A stretch of 64,000 bases of DNA from Bacteroides timonensis (lineage in GTDB: Bacteria; Bacteroidota; Bacteroidia; Bacteroidales; Bacteroidaceae): assembly GCF_000513195.1 (NCBI RefSeq), contig NZ_CBVI010000097.1, positions 53,624 through 117,623 of the forward strand, in the 5' to 3' direction. The position numbers were made by a program, and so were the translations under genes. Numbering within the stretch: the first letter of the stretch is position 1; every line of letters begins with the position of its first letter. This document shows, in pieces, positions 1 through 9,076 of this stretch. Below the pieces are notes generated by a model, which worked only from the letters and a program-made list of their open reading frames with translations, was not told the DNA's origin and did no database searches.

Positions 1-76
1 AACGCTCCAGACAACCGAAAGAATCGAGCGAGTCACGCTGGAACATACTGGACTAATCCCCTATAAGCGAACGGAC

Positions 77-1039
77 ATGACGGAAGAACAAGATAAAATA
101 GTACGGTTTGACGAACATTCCCATTCATTCAACCTGCCGGATACCGACTTCAAGGCGGAAGTGGTGGCCAGCGGACTGAAAGAAGCCGGGTATGATGCAG
201 AGCGTACCCTCATATTCAGACGGGGAGACATCCGGCGCGGATTCTCGAAAGACATCCATGACATCCACCCGGAATATTCCCATTATGACCTGACGGATTA
301 CCTGTATCTTTATGTGAACAGGAGAAGCCTTTATGACGAGCTGCCCGAAGGCATATTCCACAAGAACCTTTACCAGTCCGAGAAAATATCGAAGGAACAG
401 GTGCTGGACGAAATCCGCATCCACCGTGAAGAGGAATTTTTCGCCCGCCGTTTCTTCAAGCCTTTCGAAATCTCCCTGGACCATATGCTGGTAGCCTTCC
501 AGAACAAGGAACGCCGCATTGACGAGATGAACGTACATCCGGATTTCGTAAGCATCTTTTCCGGTCAATGGCCCGTACTGGAACTGCTGCCGACCCATCT
601 GGCGGTCATGCTTGTCCATATGCTGGCCTATATGGAACAGATTACAGCGAGCCTCTCCAAAACCGGCGAGTGCATGACCATTCTGACCGGTGTGCCCGTG
701 CATATCAAGAGAGGAGACAAATGCGTGGTGGAAGTGGATTCCTGCCTTATTCCCAAATTGGGAAGCTGCATTCTGGGAGACGACATGGTTCTGGGAAACA
801 GTTTTGCCGACGGTACCTACCAGATGCTGGTGGAAATCGGTCCCCTGTCCGCCCGACGGATGGAGAGCTTCTTTCCCGGCGCCGCCGACAGTAAAATACT
901 GAATGCGCTGACAGAACTGTTCCTCCCCTCGGACAAGGAGATACAGATCCGCTACATCATCCAGCAGGAAGACGCCCGGTTCTGGCTGGGAACCCCAACC
1001 GAACAAGGCGCCTATCTGGGTATCAGCACCTATTTATGA
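77..1039 (+). CDS. tssG: T6SS baseplate protein TssG (Bacteroidetes type)
   Basis: This 320-residue protein most likely forms part of the T6SS baseplate wedge with TssF and TssK in the cytoplasm. Two patterns support TssG: a central block around residues 115-140 (EEEFFARRFFKPFEISLDHM) with the aromatic-rich PFE region seen in TssG, and a C-terminus ending in LGISTYL, which matches the short LGxxTxL tail of the family. It is the first complete gene of a tight + strand T6SS operon (next start 20 nt after its stop). The reading frame is open to the left edge of the window, so a start upstream of the ATG at 77 cannot be excluded. No strong ribosome binding site is visible, as is usual in Bacteroides. 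The identification is by pattern and neighbours, not alignment. Confidence 0.72.
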   Translation: MTEEQDKIVRFDEHSHSFNLPDTDFKAEVVASGLKEAGYDAERTLIFRRGDIRRGFSKDIHDIHPEYSHYDLTDYLYLYVNRRSLYDELPEGIFHKNLYQSEKISKEQVLDEIRIHREEEFFARRFFKPFEISLDHMLVAFQNKERRIDEMNVHPDFVSIFSGQWPVLELLPTHLAVMLVHMLAYMEQITASLSKTGECMTILTGVPVHIKRGDKCVVEVDSCLIPKLGSCILGDDMVLGNSFADGTYQMLVEIGPLSARRMESFFPGAADSKILNALTELFLPSDKEIQIRYIIQQEDARFWLGTPTEQGAYLGISTYL

Positions 1040-1058
1040 ATATAAAACATCATCCTAT

Positions 1059-1562
1059 ATGAAACCGAAAAACAACACAGAAGTAAGGAAAGCCTATCTG
1101 AGATTCGCGGGCTATCTGACATGCTGCACCATCCTTGCGGTAAGCATCTTTGCCTGTTTCCTGAAAACCTCCGGCATAGAAGTAAAGCGAATCACGGAGC
1201 AGGCACTGGAATATGACCATATCTATGCCAAAGAGCTGTCCCTGTCGAACAGCATGGACTCCATCTACCAGTACATGAAACTGATGAACACTTCACCGCA
1301 AATAAACGACAAGCTCCTGCAAAGCGTAGTCAGTACGCGCAAGATGAACCTGCTCAAATATGTCCAAGACATGGACACCAAAGATTGCAGACTTTACAGG
1401 CAGCTGCTGGAAAACCTCAACATCTTCCTCGGGGTAAAAGACTCCATCCGTCTGCTGAATATCCAGGAAGAGATGGTGAAGAAAGACCTGATGCAGTGCA
1501 TCCAAGACAACTGGAAAACACGACGTAACCTGAATGTGGGTTCCGGCGGCAACAAACAATAA
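1059..1562 (+). CDS. tssQ: T6SS transmembrane protein, probable TssQ
   Basis: A 167-residue protein with one N-terminal membrane segment (about residues 17-37: long hydrophobic run after KAYLRFAGY) and a helical, charged remainder predicted to lie in the periplasm. It sits between tssG and a second small single-pass protein, followed by a PKD protein and a large lipoprotein. That is the arrangement of the TssN/Q/O/P/R set found only in Bacteroidetes T6SSs, where these proteins replace the TssJLM membrane complex. The choice of TssQ over TssO rests on my recollection of the usual gene order, so the two names could be swapped. A coupled operon is likely: 19 nt to the previous stop and 11 nt to the next start. 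Confidence 0.6.
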   Translation: MKPKNNTEVRKAYLRFAGYLTCCTILAVSIFACFLKTSGIEVKRITEQALEYDHIYAKELSLSNSMDSIYQYMKLMNTSPQINDKLLQSVVSTRKMNLLKYVQDMDTKDCRLYRQLLENLNIFLGVKDSIRLLNIQEEMVKKDLMQCIQDNWKTRRNLNVGSGGNKQ

Positions 1563-1573
1563 AACGGAAAGCC

Positions 1574-2086
1574 ATGGACAACAACAGAAAGACAATGAAC
1601 AAACGGGAAATATTCATGGGACATGCCTATGTATTCCTGTTCTTTTTCCTGACAACCGTAGCGTGTTGTCTGGTAATCTTCATGTGGAACTCAGATTTCA
1701 AGATGTTTGAGCAGAAAGAGTTCGTAAAGATCAAGATGAACCGCATCAAGGATTTCCAGCAGGAACAAGCGGAAAGCCAGTTGCCGGTGGACTCCCTGTT
1801 CCGTAAAATAGAAACATTTGAACCAGGCGTTTACGCCCAGTACGAAGAAGACGACATCCATTATCTGATAAACAACCTGCGGAACACATACGAAAGGAAC
1901 AGCTGGGACAAGCGATACAAGCTGTTCATGCACATTGCCGACTTTTATGCCATGTGGCTGTCCGACAGGAAACAGCTATGGAGTATCGGACAAAACATAA
2001 GTCTGTTCAAAGCCAATCTGGAGGAGTGCGAGATAGGCTTGCAGAAAAAGGAGGAAGACTTGCGCTCAGGAACTAAAAACAAATGA
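1574..2086 (+). CDS. tssO: T6SS transmembrane protein, probable TssO
   Basis: A 170-residue protein with a single N-terminal membrane helix (about residues 18-38, a phenylalanine-rich run in AYVFLFFFLTTVACCLVIF) and a periplasmic helical domain rich in charged residues. It has the same architecture as the preceding gene and the same operon. In Bacteroidetes T6SSs two such small inner-membrane proteins, TssQ and TssO, combine with TssN and TssP to span the envelope. A second in-frame ATG at 1595 (residue 8) would still leave the membrane helix intact. The stop is separated from the next start by a single base, implying translational coupling. Assignment is by context. Confidence 0.6.
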   Translation: MDNNRKTMNKREIFMGHAYVFLFFFLTTVACCLVIFMWNSDFKMFEQKEFVKIKMNRIKDFQQEQAESQLPVDSLFRKIETFEPGVYAQYEEDDIHYLINNLRNTYERNSWDKRYKLFMHIADFYAMWLSDRKQLWSIGQNISLFKANLEECEIGLQKKEEDLRSGTKNK

Positions 2087-2087
2087 C

Positions 2088-2996
2088 ATGGGAAAAATTT
2101 ATACCAGAAAGATTCTGTTCGTAATCGCAGCCATGCTGCTGTGCATCCTTGTCGCCATACTGATCCGGCTGTTCTTTTCCAGCCGCACCGTGCGTATGAC
2201 ACTGACCCCCATAGAGGTGGAAACCGGAGAAACGGTCCATTATGCAGACAGCACCCGCAACGCACGCTCCTGGCTTTGGGAATTCGGCAACGGGGACATA
2301 TCACACGAACGGAGCGGAGAATACGTGTTCAAGAAACCGGGACGCTACCAAGTGCGCCTTCAAGTGGACGGAGGACTGGAAAGGAAACAGATCATCACAG
2401 TACACAGGAGCCGGGATGATTACGGAAGCGACGAGCTTGTCAGGATGAAAGCACCGGCAACCGCCTTTCAAGGAGAAATCGTATCTTTCAAAGGATACGG
2501 TCCGTCGAAAGAATGGCGCTGGCAGTTCGGAGAATCCGGAATTGTCGATTCGCGGGAGCAGAACCCACTCTACGCCTATACAGAACCCGGCATATACGAG
2601 GTTCTGCTGACTACGGAGAATACCCAATATCCGGTCCGGCACACCATTGAAATCCTTCCCCAATATACGGAGAACGACTCGACAGACGTGCTTGTCATCA
2701 TCGGCAATGACATCCGTGAACACTTGCAAGCCATCGTGGACGGCAAGCCGTTCAATACCCATTACAATTATATCCTGAAGAAATACCTTTGCGGAAATCC
2801 GGACATAGCGGTAACCGTCAACAACAGCAAGAAGAATGATTTCTATTCCTATTGCCAAGGACTGAAAATCATAGCACGCAGGAAAACCCTTATAGACGAG
2901 GTGTTCGTCGATATGGGAGACAACCTGAACAACGAATGTGTGATGCAGCTGATGGTAACACAGCACGAACGCTTTTCCGAACAAAAAAACAAATGA
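2088..2996 (+). CDS. tssP: T6SS PKD-domain membrane protein, probable TssP
   Basis: This 302-residue protein starts with a basic N-terminus and a membrane helix (about residues 8-29). Two PKD-type immunoglobulin-like domains follow. The first is near residues 40-105 (SWLWEFGNGD followed by YVFKKPGRYQV) and the second near residues 118-190 (EWRWQFGES followed by YAYTEPGIYEV). Both show the WxFGxG and Y-x-x-PGxYxV signatures of PKD folds. The C-terminal 100 residues have no recognised domain. In the periplasm it would bridge the inner-membrane TssQ/TssO proteins to the outer-membrane-associated TssR encoded next (3-nt gap). The PKD call is secure; the Tss letter is inferred from operon position. 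Confidence 0.65.
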   Translation: MGKIYTRKILFVIAAMLLCILVAILIRLFFSSRTVRMTLTPIEVETGETVHYADSTRNARSWLWEFGNGDISHERSGEYVFKKPGRYQVRLQVDGGLERKQIITVHRSRDDYGSDELVRMKAPATAFQGEIVSFKGYGPSKEWRWQFGESGIVDSREQNPLYAYTEPGIYEVLLTTENTQYPVRHTIEILPQYTENDSTDVLVIIGNDIREHLQAIVDGKPFNTHYNYILKKYLCGNPDIAVTVNNSKKNDFYSYCQGLKIIARRKTLIDEVFVDMGDNLNNECVMQLMVTQHERFSEQKNK

Positions 2997-2999
2997 GGC

Positions 3000-5492
3000 A
3001 TGAAAAAGAATTGCATATCGACACTCATAAAAGGAGGATGGATTTGCGGGTGCATCATCTGTATGGCATCCTGCGGACCGGTACACCGTTTTACGCGGAT
3101 AAAGAATGTACCCCGTGAATATATGCGAAACTATTCCATAGAAGGGGTAAAGGCTCCCCGCAGCCAGACACTGCCCAAGCATACCCCGTGGATTGTCTTT
3201 GCCAATGAAGCAGGAACGACCTATCTGAGTCCGAGCGGAAAGAACGAGATGCAGTCTGTGAAATACATGGACGCATTTCTCGTCATCAAGCGAAAAGGAG
3301 ACTGGCTCAGAGTCATTCAATACGACCCAGCCATTCTGAAAAACGGGAAACTGAAAGAATGGAAACAGGCAAAATACTGCGGATGGATCAACCAAAACGA
3401 CCTGTTGCTGACCCAGAGCGGCTTTACCGACATTGTTACCGGATTCAAAAACAAACAGGTGGTCATGCTGAACGACAGCGTGGCATTGGCCACCCCAAAA
3501 ACGTATTTTGCCAACGACTCCGTAAAACTGTTCAAAAATACAGACCTGACACAAGAGGCTGGCAAGATTCCATTTTACAGTGTCGTATATCCTTATCAAA
3601 TATCGGAAGACAAAGGATGCACCCTCGTGGCAGACACGCCGCAGCTTGACGCAGACAGCATAGGGCATGCTGTCATCGGATGGATAGACGAACGCCTGCT
3701 GACCGCCCCCGAACAGCAGCTCCATATAGACATAACCTCGCTGCCGGACAGCACGCTCGTCTTTAAAGACAAGGAACGGAAAGACACCTTGCCGCTATCA
3801 TCCAACGACCTGAAGCGGAAACTGCAACTTTCGGCCAGCCAGCCTGCTATCCGCTACAGCCCGGTACTGTCCTACCGGAACAATGACACGAGCTTCTGCT
3901 TCAAAACCCGGCTTCCGATGCCGGTCATCGACAAACGGGAAAGCTATGTGCTGAATGTCAACGGCAATCCAATCTATTACGGGACTTTCAAAAATAAGAT
4001 AGAGAAGGACCTGCAAAAAATAAACCTCATGTTTGTCCTGGAAGGAAAAGAGAACACCATCCAACGGTTTCCAGCCGTGGTGAATGCCATCCAGGGACTG
4101 CAATCGCAACTGGTGAATGACGACAGCTTTTCTTTCAGGTTCGGTGCCGTGCTTACCTTCAACGAACCGGACAGCCGGAAAGACCCCATCTGCAAACTGA
4201 CTCCCGACTACATGGAGCTGCTTGATTTCCTTTCCGCCAAAGCACGTAATGCCGAGCAACTGAAACCTACATACGGACGATTCGGCAGCTGGTCCGGCCT
4301 TCGGATCGGAGTGGAGCAATTCAACAAATGTCCGGATGAAACCAATATCCTGGTTGTCATCGGCGATAAAGGGTTCAACAGCGAGTGGGCAGACTCCACC
4401 TTGGTGAACAAGCTGGTAAAAAACAACTGCCGCATGATCGGCTTCCAGCTCTACGGAGGAGAACCGGATAACTTCAACAACTTCGTGCTGCAAATCGGGA
4501 ACATGATAGATTGCTCGGCACCACGCATCAGCCGGAAAAAACGGGAACTGATTGTATATCCCGAACAAATCAGAAATGAAAACGAATATGCGGAGGTGAA
4601 CCATAACACCTATTGTCTGGACTTTCCAAACCGGAGCATGACACAGGGATGGCTGGTGTTTCCGCAAAAGAACGAATCGCTGGAACTGGAAGGACTGACC
4701 ACCGCCGTGGATTCCATGCTGATACAAGTGAAGTTTGACAATACCCTGCTGAGCAACAGCCTGGCAAGGGCATTCGACGAAGTGGGTACACACCGATATA
4801 GGACAGATTCGACAATGACAGCTTATTACCATATCCGCCAGTCGGGGGTACACCCCATGCTATCCGTACTTCCGGATACCGAACCTGCCTGGAGCCTGCC
4901 TGCACAGCCAATCGTACTGCCGGACTCGCTGTCCTCCACACTGGACTATTATTTGCTTGTCAACGAAGAGGAGTTCAAACGGTTGAGAAAGTATGTGGAA
5001 GCACCCTCCAAGCTGATTGTTGACTATAAATACGAAGCGGTCAAAAAGAAAAAGCAAGCGAAGGTGGATATCTGCGACTGTCCGGACGACTACCTACAGG
5101 CAGATGCCGAAGAATCTACCGTACGTGTAAAGACGGACAGCCTGAACGCACCGGAATATGCCTCAACCCGCCGTGCAAGGAGAAAACTGGTCAGACATTT
5201 CCTTTCAGAGCGCAACAGGGACAGATATTGCAAGGTAGGGAGAAAGACTTTCCTGAGAATGCCCCTATCAGAGGTCTTGCAAAGGTTTACCTCCTGCCCG
5301 ACCGACTATCCTTTCTTTGAAGTTTACCGTGTCAAGGACTTGCGGAAAAAGAAAATGATTACGGATGCGGAGCTGGACATGCTGATTGAATATTTCAAGG
5401 AAAAGAAAAAACTGCTGGACGAAGCCGCCGGCAAGCCGTTTCAGTCCAACGGGCAGACATACTATTGGATCAGCCGTGACCTATTACCATAG
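3000..5492 (+). CDS. tssR: T6SS outer-membrane-associated lipoprotein TssR
   Basis: A large 830-residue protein with a lipoprotein signal (hydrophobic stretch, then MASCGPVHRF, lipidation at about Cys25). The N-terminal third has SH3-like or TSP-like strands (WLRVIQYD, KYCGWINQNDLL, HAVIGWIDE). The centre, about residues 345-510, has the spacing of a von Willebrand A fold (INLMFVLEGKE, then NILVVIGDKG, then RMIGFQLYGG), but the usual DxSxS metal site reads LEGKE, so metal binding is probably lost. The C-terminus is basic. Size, lipidation, VWA-like domain and place at the end of the trans-envelope gene set match TssR, the outer-envelope component of Bacteroidetes T6SS. A 474-codon antisense ORF overlaps it but is a shadow. 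Confidence 0.72.
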   Translation: MKKNCISTLIKGGWICGCIICMASCGPVHRFTRIKNVPREYMRNYSIEGVKAPRSQTLPKHTPWIVFANEAGTTYLSPSGKNEMQSVKYMDAFLVIKRKGDWLRVIQYDPAILKNGKLKEWKQAKYCGWINQNDLLLTQSGFTDIVTGFKNKQVVMLNDSVALATPKTYFANDSVKLFKNTDLTQEAGKIPFYSVVYPYQISEDKGCTLVADTPQLDADSIGHAVIGWIDERLLTAPEQQLHIDITSLPDSTLVFKDKERKDTLPLSSNDLKRKLQLSASQPAIRYSPVLSYRNNDTSFCFKTRLPMPVIDKRESYVLNVNGNPIYYGTFKNKIEKDLQKINLMFVLEGKENTIQRFPAVVNAIQGLQSQLVNDDSFSFRFGAVLTFNEPDSRKDPICKLTPDYMELLDFLSAKARNAEQLKPTYGRFGSWSGLRIGVEQFNKCPDETNILVVIGDKGFNSEWADSTLVNKLVKNNCRMIGFQLYGGEPDNFNNFVLQIGNMIDCSAPRISRKKRELIVYPEQIRNENEYAEVNHNTYCLDFPNRSMTQGWLVFPQKNESLELEGLTTAVDSMLIQVKFDNTLLSNSLARAFDEVGTHRYRTDSTMTAYYHIRQSGVHPMLSVLPDTEPAWSLPAQPIVLPDSLSSTLDYYLLVNEEEFKRLRKYVEAPSKLIVDYKYEAVKKKKQAKVDICDCPDDYLQADAEESTVRVKTDSLNAPEYASTRRARRKLVRHFLSERNRDRYCKVGRKTFLRMPLSEVLQRFTSCPTDYPFFEVYRVKDLRKKKMITDAELDMLIEYFKEKKKLLDEAAGKPFQSNGQTYYWISRDLLP

Positions 5493-5516
5493 TCATTCAC
5501 CTGAAACTGTATTATC

Positions 5517-6269
5517 ATGATTTATGAAACTATTCTGAAAATAAGAGGAATGGAGGTGCCGATACTCTATTATAACTATCGGTGCCACATCCGGCACTAT
5601 GATGACCCGAATCTGAGAAAAATCATACAACTCCACATCCAAGTATGCGAGGAAATCGGCAATCGGGAGTGTCTGCCGGTCGAGGGAGACCTGATTACGC
5701 TTGCGTTTGAGTGCAAGGGTGAAGAACAGTTCTTCTATGACTGGCTGAACGAAGGAGCCATGCACAACGGGGAAATCCATTTCATCTACAACGAAGTGGA
5801 GATTGCGGACATTTTCCGGTTCTGGGACTGCTTCTGTGTGAAAATAGAGGAGTATATGAGTGTAGGAAACTCTCCGATGATGATGGTGCTGTATTTGTCA
5901 CCGGGGATTATCAAGAGGAATAATCTGGAGGTGAGGGAAAAGGTGTGGAAGGTGTCGGATATTTCGCAACAGCCGATTGTTTCGATTGCGTCTGAATCGA
6001 AGGAGGAAAAACAGCCTGAAATTGTGGAGGTGTATTGGAAGGATGCAGGAGGAACTAATATAATTGAAGAATTACCCAAAGATGGAATTGTAACTTTATA
6101 TGCAAAAACAATAAATACACAACCTGGGGATAAACTATCTTTTACGATAATATTGGAAGATGGGAAAACATTAATTAAAGTTGATGATTGTATTGTAGAT
6201 GCCCAAGGTGTAGCTAAGATGATTCATTTTGATTTAAAAAAGTACAAACAAAATAATACAATGCTATGA
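5517..6269 (+). CDS. T6SS tube protein TssD (Hcp) with extra C-terminal cargo domain
   Basis: Residues 1-140 match the Bacteroidetes TssD/Hcp fold: FFYDWLNEGAMHNGEIHF, then FRFWDCFCVKIEEYMSVGN, then SPMMMVLYLSPGII, the order of strands in TssD proteins that stack into the secreted tube. Normal TssD ends near residue 130. Here about 110 extra residues follow (from PEIVEVYWKDAGG to the end), forming a beta-rich Ig-like domain. Base composition changes inside the gene: the TssD part has resident composition, while from about 6,050 the sequence becomes strongly AT-rich and stays so through the next two genes. This suggests the tail was acquired with its cargo. Its stop overlaps the next start (ATGA). 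The tail may load or display the neighbouring effector. Confidence 0.75.
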   Translation: MIYETILKIRGMEVPILYYNYRCHIRHYDDPNLRKIIQLHIQVCEEIGNRECLPVEGDLITLAFECKGEEQFFYDWLNEGAMHNGEIHFIYNEVEIADIFRFWDCFCVKIEEYMSVGNSPMMMVLYLSPGIIKRNNLEVREKVWKVSDISQQPIVSIASESKEEKQPEIVEVYWKDAGGTNIIEELPKDGIVTLYAKTINTQPGDKLSFTIILEDGKTLIKVDDCIVDAQGVAKMIHFDLKKYKQNNTML

Positions 6270-7171
6270 AAATGACATTAAAGGCTTCGTTACTTTCTTC
6301 TACAAAAAAAAATGATATTTATTATGGAGATCCATTATTATATATTCGTCCTAAAGAAGGTTCTTATAGGTTTCCCGAGTTATACACTACAGATGGGTGT
6401 GAAATAGTAATATCTGAATTGTTTTTAGATTATGTATCAGATAAAATAGTTGATTCAATAGAAGAAGGAGCAAAACAACAGATAAAGAATATTGCCTTGT
6501 TAAAATTGGAAAAAGGGAAAATGGTTACCAATACGGGGAAAGTTTATACAGGTAATAGGAAAATATATGAAGCGACATATTATACTATTGATGGAAGCAA
6601 AGTTACGGTAAAGCAAGGCAAAAATTTTGGATTTCAAGTTGATGGTAAGATTGTAACAACTAAAGGTATTAATCAATATCATTTTTTTGCAAATAATGGA
6701 ATGAGAGTTTCAATTTTTCGTTTGTTAAAACACACAAGTATGATATTGGACGTTTTTAGTTTTTTTGATTGGGCTAAAGATCCGAAGTCTTCATTATCAA
6801 TACCTTTTGTTCCTGATGCTATCGTAGGGATGGCAATTGAGTGTGTGGTTCAAGATATTGAAGAAGGCATAAGTGTTGCTATTGAAAACCGTTTGCAAGT
6901 AGCAAAAACAGAAGGTATTGATGCTGTAAGAAGGTTTGTAAATAGTTGGAAGCCAAATAGTGGTATTGAATTTAAATTATTGAAAATATCTACTAAAACA
7001 GCGTCGGATATATTACATGGCAAATTCAAAACTTTACACGAAGTGGAATTACGAGAATATAATGAGGCTGATGCTATAAATTGGGTATATATTTTAGTTA
7101 GAATAGTAGATACCCCCAAATCTTATGCTCCCGAAGCAATTATTGAAACTTTTTTTTATTTAACAGATTAA
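6266..7171 (+). CDS. putative T6SS effector, unknown family
   Basis: A 301-residue protein with no domain that I recognise, translated from an ATGA overlap with the TssD-fusion gene, so probably made with it and exported by it. It has no signal peptide, as expected for T6SS cargo. A hydrophobic, helix-prone centre (about residues 150-195, FRLLKHTSMILDVFSFFDW and PFVPDAIVGMAIECVV) could insert in or contact membranes. The C-terminal 100 residues are mixed alpha/beta. The gene is far more AT-rich than the operon upstream and is followed by a small exported protein with the character of an immunity factor. Effector status is inferred from position and composition only; no catalytic motif is visible. 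Confidence 0.5.
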   Translation: MKMTLKASLLSSTKKNDIYYGDPLLYIRPKEGSYRFPELYTTDGCEIVISELFLDYVSDKIVDSIEEGAKQQIKNIALLKLEKGKMVTNTGKVYTGNRKIYEATYYTIDGSKVTVKQGKNFGFQVDGKIVTTKGINQYHFFANNGMRVSIFRLLKHTSMILDVFSFFDWAKDPKSSLSIPFVPDAIVGMAIECVVQDIEEGISVAIENRLQVAKTEGIDAVRRFVNSWKPNSGIEFKLLKISTKTASDILHGKFKTLHEVELREYNEADAINWVYILVRIVDTPKSYAPEAIIETFFYLTD

Positions 7172-7174
7172 GTC

Positions 7175-7786
7175 ATGAAATGGTTAGTGGTATTTTTTGT
7201 TTTTAGTGGTATTATATTGTCTTCATTTCAACATAAGACGAATTTAGTTTTAGTAGAACAAATAGAATCGAATTTTCCTATTGTAATTCGATATGATAGT
7301 ATAAAAGATTATATATTTAGGATTCAATTTCCTTTAATGTTTAAAGTGTGTAATATCTCAAATAGTAATAAACAAATGGGGCATATTTCTTATTATTATA
7401 AAGATATAAAATATGCACTTTCATATGAGCAAGGATGGAATTATAATCTACTTGTTAACAAGGAGAAGAACGGAGAACTTTTAACTCCATATAGGAGAGG
7501 ACGAATAGTAATTGATAGTTTGTCAAATGAAATTTTTGTATTTCATACAGGACATTCCATACGCTATGAAGATAGCATATTACAATCTGTTTTTCGTCCA
7601 TTTATTTCTCAAATTAAAAACACGGGAAAAGATACTTTGCATATCGGTACTATTCAAGAATTTAAGAAAAAATATCCTGAAATTATTAATTTATTACTTC
7701 AAGATGATAGTGTTCAATTTTGGATTTATACTCCTTGGAGTAAAGATAATGGCAATCATTTCATTTTACCTATTGAACAGAAATAA
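7175..7786 (+). CDS. putative immunity protein with N-terminal signal
   Basis: A 203-residue protein with a hydrophobic N-terminus (MKWLVVFFVFSGIILSS) that should act as a signal peptide or membrane anchor, leaving a soluble periplasmic body. No known domain is seen. It starts 3 nt after the putative effector gene and shares its AT-rich composition. An exported small partner placed right after a cargo gene is the standard arrangement for protection from a toxin that acts in the envelope. The function is an inference; the alternative is a second component of the effector. Confidence 0.5.
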   Translation: MKWLVVFFVFSGIILSSFQHKTNLVLVEQIESNFPIVIRYDSIKDYIFRIQFPLMFKVCNISNSNKQMGHISYYYKDIKYALSYEQGWNYNLLVNKEKNGELLTPYRRGRIVIDSLSNEIFVFHTGHSIRYEDSILQSVFRPFISQIKNTGKDTLHIGTIQEFKKKYPEIINLLLQDDSVQFWIYTPWSKDNGNHFILPIEQK

Positions 7787-7885
7787 AATATAGTTATGGA
7801 TCGAAGAATATTATTAAATCAGTTTAATTTATCTGTCGTTTTTTTTCTACGTATTGAAAGTGATTATAATTATACGAGAGATTAT

Positions 7886-8686
7886 ATGGAAAACATAGCC
7901 CGGAACTTCACGAAGAAGTATCCCAGCTACCTCATCCATAAAAAAAGCGAAGACAAGATAAAAGCCTTTCTGGCCGATATGGTCAAGGCCAAAGTGGAAA
8001 CCTTTGCCAATGCAGAGGCAAAGAACGTGACAGTAAACGAGGTACGCGAAATAGCAGACCTGATAGCGGAATATGAGGGGATGGAAAATTCGTCCCCTTA
8101 TGAACCCCATCCTACAGAAGCCCCCTCTTTAGGAAGCACCGGCGTGGAGCTTGCCATGAGCATGGATAACGGGGCATCGGACATCCGTCCCGTCAATGTC
8201 GCCAAACCCACAGGCGCATCGGGGAAACCCAAGATAATGAAACGCAGTGTCATCCGTGTAACGGTGGAGCTGGAAGTGCTGATGGAAACCAAACAATACC
8301 TGCATTTCTTACAGGAACTGCCGGAACTGTTCAGTTTGCATGAGTTCCCGAACCTGCGTTGCCGGGTAACATGGAAGCAGAAACGGGTGAGTTTCCAGGA
8401 ATCTCCTTTGCCTATTGAAGTGAAGGTTGTGAAAGACCATAAATACCAACGCTGGTTTGTGACCTTTGCGGTATTGATGGTGCTGTGTTTCATCGGGATA
8501 ATCACCCTGTTCTTTTCCATTCCGAACCTGTACAAGCAGGACATCCACTTCCTGCGGAATGATACGATTCATCAGGAGTTTTCCATCTCCAACAGCCGTA
8601 TTGACTTGAAAGATGTAAACCTGATGAATCATGGCGGGAAAGATACGCTTGTCATCAAGAATAAAAAGATAATTATAGCCAAATAA
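7886..8686 (+). CDS. hypothetical membrane-anchored protein of the T6SS region
   Basis: A protein of about 266 residues whose real start is probably the ATG at 7,886. The frame is open from an ATG at 7,796, but the first 30 codons are AT-rich like the preceding cargo genes, and resident composition returns at this ATG. The N-terminal half is soluble (MENIARNFTKKYPSYLIHKK and a proline-rich linker near residues 65-110). The second half has a predicted ferredoxin-like or beta stretch (RSVIRVTVELEVLMETKQYL), then one membrane helix (about residues 195-217, FVTFAVLMVLCFIGIITLFF) and a short periplasmic tail. No family is recognised. It looks like a resident gene of the ICE, with the cassette inserted before it. 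Confidence 0.5.
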   Translation: MENIARNFTKKYPSYLIHKKSEDKIKAFLADMVKAKVETFANAEAKNVTVNEVREIADLIAEYEGMENSSPYEPHPTEAPSLGSTGVELAMSMDNGASDIRPVNVAKPTGASGKPKIMKRSVIRVTVELEVLMETKQYLHFLQELPELFSLHEFPNLRCRVTWKQKRVSFQESPLPIEVKVVKDHKYQRWFVTFAVLMVLCFIGIITLFFSIPNLYKQDIHFLRNDTIHQEFSISNSRIDLKDVNLMNHGGKDTLVIKNKKIIIAK

Positions 8687-8691
8687 AAAAT

Positions 8692-9057
8692 ATGGAAAAT
8701 TCGATTCAGATACATGGGATAAGAAACATGCTGTCCCATAGCGGATGCCCGGAAGACCTGCAGGAGAGCTACCTGCAATTCCTGCAGACCGGAGGCCAAC
8801 AGGTGCAGATTGTCAGAGGAGAAGTCTTTATGATGTTTGAAAAGGAGGTACAATATCGCAAAAGAAGGAATGAGGAGATGAAAGGGACCGTAACTTTCCG
8901 CAAAGACACGAAGGACGGTGCAGAGGAGTACAATACAGGAGTGTTCATCGGAATGGAGTTTATCCAATGCTGTTTCAACCATGGGATTCCGGCATGGGTG
9001 TTGAATGTGCGGAGGGTTCATGGAGAGGTTGTGGAGGTTGTTGTGAAATTTGGATGA
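8692..9057 (+). CDS. hypothetical small protein
   Basis: A 121-residue protein of resident base composition, 5 nt after the previous gene and so probably in the same operon. It begins MENSIQIHGIRNMLSHSGCP and has a compact, mixed-charge sequence with no signal peptide or membrane segment. No family is recognised. Its last codons coincide with the sharp change to AT-rich sequence at about 9,056, so its 3' end marks the second cassette boundary. It might be an adaptor or chaperone for cargo, but nothing in the sequence proves it. Confidence 0.45.
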   Translation: MENSIQIHGIRNMLSHSGCPEDLQESYLQFLQTGGQQVQIVRGEVFMMFEKEVQYRKRRNEEMKGTVTFRKDTKDGAEEYNTGVFIGMEFIQCCFNHGIPAWVLNVRRVHGEVVEVVVKFG

Positions 9058-9076
9058 TAACATTGTAAATGTTAAT

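Noticed and set aside
125..1006. 293-codon open frame on the - strand
   Set aside because: Antisense shadow of the TssG gene; no independent evidence.
2301..3725. 474-codon open frame on the - strand
   Set aside because: It is antisense to tssP and tssR, which have clear domains and operon spacing. Long antisense frames arise from the codon bias of these genes.
3798..4853. 351-codon open frame on the - strand
   Set aside because: Antisense shadow of tssR.
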